Translations under genes and position numbers: made by a program
The notes under the pieces: model-generated
What the model was told of the DNA's origin: nothing
The model's database searches: none
The model's input: only the letters and a program-made list of their open reading frames with translations
Assembly (NCBI GenBank): GCA_030656615.1
Contig: JAUSOY010000011.1
Location: forward strand, 1 to 56,084
Length of the DNA stretch: 56,084 nt
Direction of reading: 5' to 3'
DNA from: Bacteroidales bacterium
GTDB lineage: Bacteria; Bacteroidota; Bacteroidia; Bacteroidales; TTA-H9
Part shown: positions 50,899 to 56,084 of the stretch, in pieces
Numbering within the stretch: the stretch's first letter is position 1
Layout of the letters: each line of letters opens with the position of its first letter

Positions 50899-53700
50899 AT
50901 GAAACATAAACTAAATGCAATTGTAATCGATGATAACCCTGACGACAGGCTGTTGGTTATCCGGGAGCTTAAAAAAGCTTTCGATTGTACAATACTTGAA
51001 ATCAGCAACCAAAAAGAATTGGATACTGTGCTTGGGTCATTTGTTTATGATGTAGCTATAACCGACTACCAGCTAAAATGGAGCGATGGCGTTAGAGTAT
51101 TAAAAGAACTTAAAAAAAACTACCCGCAAAAACCGGTTATCATGTACACCGGTACCGGTAACGAGGAAGTGGCAGTAGAGGCCATGAAAAATGGCTTGGA
51201 CGACTACATCCTCAAATCGTCGAAACATATTTTTAAATTACCGCATGCAGTCAGCACCCTGATTGGGTCGGTTATTGAAAAACAAAAACGGTTAAAAGCA
51301 GAGCAAAAATACGAGGCATTGGTAACCAACCTGGGTGTTGGCGTTGCACACTACGACCTGGATCAAAATATTATTGTGGTCAACAAAGCAATGCTTGATA
51401 TTTATGGTATTGAAAACTGCGATGTTATTGGTAAAAAATGTTACAATGCATTTAAAGATTTAAATGATGAAATTTGCCCCGATTGTCCGGCAAAAGTTGC
51501 TATTGAATCGAAAAGCACGCTCGTGAAGGGACCCTTGAAAATTATGACGGATAAGGCGGAACGCTGGCTGCAATATACGTATTTTCCATCTTACGATGAA
51601 AATAAAGAAATCAATGGAAGCGTAGTACTTACCGAAGATGTTACTACTATTATGGTGGCGCGCCGCGAAATAATTGAGTCGGAAGAAAAATACCGATCGA
51701 TGGTTGAATTGGCTCCCGACAGTATTTTTACCCTCGATTTGGAAGGAAATATTACTGCTTGCAACTCTTCGTTTTACAAATTCTCGGGATATGAGGAATC
51801 GGAAATTTTAGGAAAAAATTTCCGCGATATGAAATTCGTATTAGGAGAAAAAATGGACGCGTTTGAAAAAATATTTGGATCCATTTTAACAGGCGAAGTA
51901 CCTGAACTTATTGAAATTGAATGGAAAACAAAAGACAAGAGGATCATTTTCAGTGAAGTGCATGCAAGTATTTCATACAAAGACAACAAAATATCGGGTA
52001 TTCAGGTAATTTCAAGGGATACTACCGAAAGAAAAAAGGCCGAAACACTGAAGAATGTGGTATTTAATATTGCTTCAGCAGTTAATATTGCCAATGAACT
52101 GAACGAATTATTTGGTTTTATAAAGAACGAATTGGCAAAAGTTATAAAAACAGAGAATTTTTATATTGCTCTCCTCGATGAAGAAACTGATGAGTTAAAA
52201 TTAAGTTACTACCATGACTCTAATAATCACATGGAATCTTTTCCAAATGTAAAAACTCTTGCTCATTATTTATTGAATAAAAATAACCCCCTATTGCTTG
52301 ACGAAAATAAGATCACAGATTTAATAAAAACTGATGTTGTTGGGGAATACGCTCTTGGCATTAAATCGTGGCTGGGCACACCACTAAAAATAAAGCAGGA
52401 CACAATCGGGGTCATGGTGGTTCGCGATTACGATCAGAAGAATGCATTTGTTAAGGAAGATAAACAAATATTCGAGTACGTTTCGAATCAAATTGCTATT
52501 TCCATTCAAAGGAAACGGGATTACGAGCAACTCAAAATTGCAAAACTGGCTGCTGAGGAATCCGACCGCTTAAAATCGGCATTTTTAGCCAATATGAGCC
52601 ACGAAATCCGCACCCCTATGAACGGAATTCTGGGTTTTGCCGAGCTACTTAAAGAACCTGAACTTACAGGGGAGAAACAAGAGAAATATATCGAAGTAAT
52701 CGAAAAAAGTGGCCAAAGGATGCTCAATATCATCAACGATATTGTTGATATTTCAAAAATTGAATCGGGTTTGGTAGAGTTGCAAATTTCGGAAACAAAT
52801 ATCAATGAGTGTATTGAACTCGCATTCAATTTCTTTAAACCCGAAGCCAGCAAAAAAGGAATTAAACTCATCCATCACTTAAATTTACAAACACAAGATG
52901 CTATTTTAAGCACCGATCAAGAAAAATTGAATTCAATTCTTATAAATTTGATTAAAAATGCACTAAAATATACTGACTCCGGTAAAATTGAATTCGGGTA
53001 TACTTTAAAAAAAGTAAATAGTTCAGAATATGTTGAGTTTTATATTTCTGATACCGGTATCGGAATCCAAAATGACAGGAAAGAAGCGATATTCGACCGT
53101 TTTATCCAAGCCGAAATTGTTGATAAGAAAGCAAGACAAGGAGCCGGATTGGGCCTTTCTATATCAAAAGCTTATGTGGAACTTTTGGGTGGAAAAATTT
53201 GGGTCGAAAGCGAATTGGGAAAAGGCTCAACTTTTTATTTCACATTGCCCTATTCCACTAAAAAAATAACAAAAGTACCAGAATCTAATATTATATCCGA
53301 TGATGCTCATCCTAATCGTAAAAGACTGAAAATCATGATTGCCGATGACGATGAGGTCTCTGGACAATTTGTTTCTATAATTCTTGCTCATTACTACAGT
53401 GAATTATTGATAGCCCAGGATGGTGCAGAAGCCGTTGAAATGTGCAGAAAAAATCCGGACATCGATGTTGTTTTAATGGACATTCAAATGCCTGTGATGA
53501 ATGGATATGAAGCCACCAAACAAATAAGAGAATTTAACAAAAAAATTATTATTATCGCTCAAACGGCATATGCTCTGTATGGTGACAAAGAAAAATCGAT
53601 TGATGTTGGCTGCAATGATTACATTTCAAAACCTATTAAAAAAGAAGAATTGGTATCGCTTATTCTAAAGCATAGTAATCCTTTAGTCATGAACCTTTAA
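50899..53700 (+). CDS. Hybrid sensor histidine kinase REC-PAS-PAS-GAF-HisKA-HATPase-REC, 933 aa
   Basis: A soluble multi-domain kinase. Receiver 1 (residues 1-125) has Asp56 in VAITDYQLKW. PAS1 (about 145-255) carries a CPDC motif, PAS2 spans about 262-375, and a GAF domain about 385-535 (NFYIALLDEETDELKL). The dimerisation/phospho-acceptor helix has His568 in NMSHEIRTPMNGIL. HATPase motifs are NLIKNALKYTDSG, ISDTGIGIQ and GAGLGLSISKAY. Receiver 2 (about 810-930) has Asp861 in VLMDIQMPVMNGYEA. A GTG at 50893 overlaps the previous stop, but ATG 50899 is the better start. It can take phosphate through receiver 1 from the upstream kinase/regulator. No DNA-binding output is encoded nearby. Confidence 0.93.
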   Translation: MKHKLNAIVIDDNPDDRLLVIRELKKAFDCTILEISNQKELDTVLGSFVYDVAITDYQLKWSDGVRVLKELKKNYPQKPVIMYTGTGNEEVAVEAMKNGLDDYILKSSKHIFKLPHAVSTLIGSVIEKQKRLKAEQKYEALVTNLGVGVAHYDLDQNIIVVNKAMLDIYGIENCDVIGKKCYNAFKDLNDEICPDCPAKVAIESKSTLVKGPLKIMTDKAERWLQYTYFPSYDENKEINGSVVLTEDVTTIMVARREIIESEEKYRSMVELAPDSIFTLDLEGNITACNSSFYKFSGYEESEILGKNFRDMKFVLGEKMDAFEKIFGSILTGEVPELIEIEWKTKDKRIIFSEVHASISYKDNKISGIQVISRDTTERKKAETLKNVVFNIASAVNIANELNELFGFIKNELAKVIKTENFYIALLDEETDELKLSYYHDSNNHMESFPNVKTLAHYLLNKNNPLLLDENKITDLIKTDVVGEYALGIKSWLGTPLKIKQDTIGVMVVRDYDQKNAFVKEDKQIFEYVSNQIAISIQRKRDYEQLKIAKLAAEESDRLKSAFLANMSHEIRTPMNGILGFAELLKEPELTGEKQEKYIEVIEKSGQRMLNIINDIVDISKIESGLVELQISETNINECIELAFNFFKPEASKKGIKLIHHLNLQTQDAILSTDQEKLNSILINLIKNALKYTDSGKIEFGYTLKKVNSSEYVEFYISDTGIGIQNDRKEAIFDRFIQAEIVDKKARQGAGLGLSISKAYVELLGGKIWVESELGKGSTFYFTLPYSTKKITKVPESNIISDDAHPNRKRLKIMIADDDEVSGQFVSIILAHYYSELLIAQDGAEAVEMCRKNPDIDVVLMDIQMPVMNGYEATKQIREFNKKIIIIAQTAYALYGDKEKSIDVGCNDYISKPIKKEELVSLILKHSNPLVMNL

Positions 53701-53856
53701 TAAGTTCTTATTTTATGCCATAAAATTTGCATCAAATTTTCAATTCTGAGTAGTGAGAATAAACAAATACAAATGTTTACTTATGAAAAAACACTTCTAA
53801 CTACATCTTTTAAAACGACTTTACACTAAAATAAATCACCAAATTCAATTATTATA

Positions 53857-54477
53857 TTGGAAAGAAATAAAAAAATTCTGCTGCTATCAGGAGTTTTGGC
53901 TGTTTCTATTTATGCTCTGCATGTTGTGATCGGTGGTTTTTTATGGAAGGGATATAGTCATCTGCAACAACCGATAAGTGATTTAACGGCGACAGGTGCT
54001 CCCAACAAAGCTCTTATGCTGTTATTTACAACAATTTATGGAATTTTGGCGTTAATTTTTGCCGTGTCCTTCACAATTTCTGAAAGCAAAAAGCATCACA
54101 AGCTTGTTTTTTGGGGAGGTATTTCATTTATTATCCTGCACTTTATATCAATTACTTATGGTCTTTTTCCTCAGGATTTGCCGGATACGGCAATTACATT
54201 TTCGGGTATTATGCACATCGTAATTACTGCATTGATTGTTCCATTTACGATAGTTACCCCCTTCCTTATTGGGTTTGGTTTTAAAAAAGAACCGAATTGG
54301 AAAAAGTTTGGAATCTATTCCATCATTACGGGCATTTTTATATTATTTTTTGGGGGAGCCTCGGGCATATTTTTTGCTCAGAAACTGCCTTATTTTGGTC
54401 TAGTCGAGCGATTAAACATTGGTACTTTACAGTTGTGGACTTTATTATTTTCAATTAAACTGCTTAAAACAAAATGA
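53857..54477 (+). CDS. DUF998-family membrane protein, 206 aa
   Basis: Six hydrophobic helices with the DUF998 signature near the first loop (YSHLQQPISDLTATGAPN), which resembles the family's conserved sequence after helix 1. The only available start is TTG at 53857. The stop codon overlaps the ATG of the following broken gene (ATGA), so the two were once translationally coupled. No biochemical role is established for the family that I know of. Inner membrane. Confidence 0.8.
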   Translation: MERNKKILLLSGVLAVSIYALHVVIGGFLWKGYSHLQQPISDLTATGAPNKALMLLFTTIYGILALIFAVSFTISESKKHHKLVFWGGISFIILHFISITYGLFPQDLPDTAITFSGIMHIVITALIVPFTIVTPFLIGFGFKKEPNWKKFGIYSIITGIFILFFGGASGIFFAQKLPYFGLVERLNIGTLQLWTLLFSIKLLKTK

Positions 54478-55103
54478 GAAGATTGAAATACACATTATTA
54501 TTGGCTTTGGTTTTTGTATTAACTTTTACTGGACAGACAAAAGCGCAGCCTGAAAAATTCCAAACGCTGTTTAGTCATAACGATACGTTGATTAGTGATG
54601 TCTGACTTTATGGTAGTTTACTTCATCGTCATCAGGACTTTTTTAATAAAGCCTTTTCATTTCAAGGAATTGAAGCCGGAGTTTTAATTAACCATAAACT
54701 TATACTCGGAATATCCGGTTCTACATTCGTTTCCAATCTTAAAACAGAAATTGGCAAAAGCATCATACATGTTTTCATCTGGCAAACCGGTTTAACAATT
54801 GGCAAAATCAATAATGAGGAATCGGCATTGCATACGGGATGGCTTATCAATGCAGGTTATTTTTCACTTTGGGCCAGCGAAACTGATTTTCAATTTTTCA
54901 ATCCGAATAATCCTCAAATTACAATTAATGGCTTGATATTGTCCCCTGAAATATTTGCAGAATGCAACATTGCCAAATGGATGAAATTCAGAACCGGGCT
55001 GGCCTATTCGTTTTATAGTTTTGAAGACCAAAAAACAATAACAAAAGAAGATTTGCAAAATATATCCGTGAATTTTGGATTCATTTTTGGCAAATTTGAT
55101 TAA
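54474..55103 (+). pseudogene. Outer-membrane beta-barrel-like gene interrupted by an in-frame TGA
   Basis: From ATG 54474 the frame gives a signal peptide (MRRLKYTLLLALVFVLTFTG, then QTKAQPE) and reaches TGA at 54603-54605, codon 44. The same frame then continues without another stop to TAA at 55101-55103, 210 codons in all. The downstream part has alternating hydrophobic strands and LYGSLLHRH, GIEAGVLINHKLILGISG and SVNFGFIFGKF, as expected for a small outer-membrane barrel with glycine- and aromatic-rich strands and a terminal aromatic strand. Related proteins that I recall read DxGxYG at this point, so TGA probably arose from GGA by one base change. It may be a true pseudogene, a sequencing error or a rare readthrough site. 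Confidence 0.75.
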
Positions 55104-55562
55104 TAAGCCAAAAAACTCACAGTAGAAAACTAATACGAAATCAGCTTGTATTCTGTTTATTTTAAACATTGTTGATGCAATTTCAATGAATTTGGTTGAA
55201 ACCAGATTCTTGCAATCAGTCTACATCTAAATCCCCTGACAATATGGCTAATACTTTATAAACCTAAAGATGGTTTTAAAAGCACCTGAATAATAACTGG
55301 CGCAGCCCGCTCATGAAATAATGGTCTTTTAACGATTTCAAAAGAATCATATTGATAATAAGGCGCAATACTTCAAAACTTTTCAACGAAACTGTGAGAA
55401 TACAATTGCATTCTGTTTATATTTGTTTTGGAACAATGAATAAAACTATTTTCCGAGGGTGTATGATACACCATGTGTAAATATGTAGAGGAAGAAAACC
55501 AGATATATTTAAACCCTGAACAGGAAAAATCAAGACTTATTAACCTTCTAATTTAAAAGTTT
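55104..55562. other. Intergenic region, 459 bases
   Basis: No gene is seen. It holds a 15-base motif, TTGTATTCTGTTTAT (55146-55160), repeated with one change as TTGCATTCTGTTTAT (55406-55420). The second copy runs into TATATTTG (55418-55425), a candidate -7 box rightward. Confidence 0.4.
55418..55425 (+). promoter_or_regulatory. Candidate -7 box
   Basis: TATATTTG matches TAnnTTTG; it lies about 137 bases ahead of the next ATG and no correctly spaced TTG is seen. Confidence 0.3.
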
Positions 55563-56003
55563 ATGAAAAAGAGAATGCTTTGGATTGTTTTAAGCTTAAT
55601 CGTCCTCACAACGACTCACATATCTTGCAAACGCGATGATTCATCCAATAATCCTACCTATGGAGAACAGACCTTAAAGTTGATTCAAATTGTGGAGGAT
55701 AATCCAAACATAAAATCAATGCTTATTAAATCCATTGAACAAGCAAAGATTATAAATCCTGATAAAAATACAAATCCGGCCCAAACGCTTGAAGAATATT
55801 ACCAATTTGTTACCTGGGCCGAGACGTGTATGCCCTGGAGTATTCTTCCGAAAACGCCTTACTCATCATTGTATGATAAAATAGATCAGAGTTTAGACTA
55901 TTTTTATTTCATAAACGACCAACCACTTACCGAGTTGGAAGACATGGGATTCTATAATAATTCATTACAGTATACTGCTGATGCGTTAAATTTTAATCAC
56001 TAA
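55563..56003 (+). CDS. Lipoprotein, probably the truncated N-terminal part of a phosphatidylserine decarboxylase-like protein, 146 aa
   Basis: A lipoprotein signal (MKKRMLWIVLSLIVLTTTHISC) precedes a helical segment with NPNIKSMLIKSI, INPDKNTNPAQTLEEYYQFV, MPWSILPKTPYSSLYDKID, DYFYFINDQPL and FYNNSLQY. From memory this resembles the N-terminal region of exported phosphatidylserine decarboxylase-family proteins of Bacteroidota, which continue for about 300 more residues containing the catalytic domain. Here the match stops at NNSLQY and is replaced by TADALNFNH and a stop codon, so the gene seems to have been cut by recombination. If the resemblance is wrong, it is a small lipoprotein of unknown function. 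Confidence 0.5.
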   Translation: MKKRMLWIVLSLIVLTTTHISCKRDDSSNNPTYGEQTLKLIQIVEDNPNIKSMLIKSIEQAKIINPDKNTNPAQTLEEYYQFVTWAETCMPWSILPKTPYSSLYDKIDQSLDYFYFINDQPLTELEDMGFYNNSLQYTADALNFNH

Positions 56004-56014
56004 ATAAATTTCTT

Positions 56015-56026
56015 TGTTCTTTGACA
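56015..56026 (+). promoter_or_regulatory. boxA-like antitermination motif at the right edge
   Basis: TGTTCTTTGACA matches the E. coli boxA TGCTCTTTAACA at 10 of 12 positions. In Bacteroidota such boxes lie in leaders of rRNA operons and of some other untranslated arrays. The window ends 58 bases later, before any product can be seen. Confidence 0.4.
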
Positions 56027-56084
56027 TTTTGATTTGTTTGATATTCCGTGAGTAACTCCCGTATTGAGGTTTTATCAAATACTG

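Overview
The window is chromosomal DNA of a free-living or host-associated member of the Bacteroidota. This rests on several independent signs: many genes are preceded by the lineage's own promoter type (a -7 box TAnnTTTG, often with TTG or TTTG 19-20 bases upstream) rather than by Shine-Dalgarno sites; three secreted proteins end in type IX secretion (T9SS) sorting domains; there are BACON domains, PD40 propellers, and a queuine tRNA-ribosyltransferase of the Bacteroidota form. I see no tRNA, rRNA, CRISPR array, intact insertion sequence or phage module.

Layout. 1-3.1 kb: short-chain dehydrogenase and two exported PD40 beta-propeller proteins, all leftward. 3.3-15.8 kb: housekeeping and envelope genes (ABC-F ATPase, urocanate hydratase, ECF-type sigma factor overlapping a glycosyltransferase, tgt followed by an LptF/G-type permease, an unknown lipoprotein, a decayed second LptF/G fragment, a CPBP protease, a LpxL/HtrB-like acyltransferase, a TfoX_N protein). 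15.9-18.5 kb: acyl-CoA synthetase and ispE, leftward. 18.8-22.5 kb: a five-gene leftward arsenic operon, arsR - rhodanese - CDF-like transporter - arsC::arsM fusion - acr3, driven by one promoter whose -7 box sits inside a palindromic operator. 22.6-24.8 kb: GH3-family protein and deoxynucleoside kinase. 24.9-32.4 kb: three T9SS cargo proteins. 32.6-40.3 kb: a degenerate LytS-type kinase, then a tetR-controlled drug or lipophile exporter (TolC, HlyD lipoprotein, two ABC ATPases, two ABC-2 permeases) that corresponds to YbhGFSR with YbhF split in two. 40.9-44.3 kb: an alpha/beta hydrolase and a Sau96I/Eco47II-like restriction-modification pair. 45-53.7 kb: an exported lipoprotein and a signalling cluster (PocR-PAS protein, LytS-type 5TM sensor kinase, single-domain response regulator, seven-domain hybrid kinase). 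53.8-56.1 kb: DUF998 membrane protein, an outer-membrane-barrel-like gene broken by one in-frame TGA, a probably truncated lipoprotein, and a boxA-like antitermination motif at the right edge.

The most unusual item is the single polypeptide joining a thioredoxin-type arsenate reductase end-to-end with an arsenite S-adenosylmethionine methyltransferase. Together with Acr3 and a CDF-like carrier whose TM5 metal site is CxxxC, it suggests an arsenic pathway that reduces, methylates and exports from one transcript. The right third of the window (about 42-48 kb and 53.7-56 kb) is visibly more AT-rich and holds most of the broken or horizontally acquired genes.
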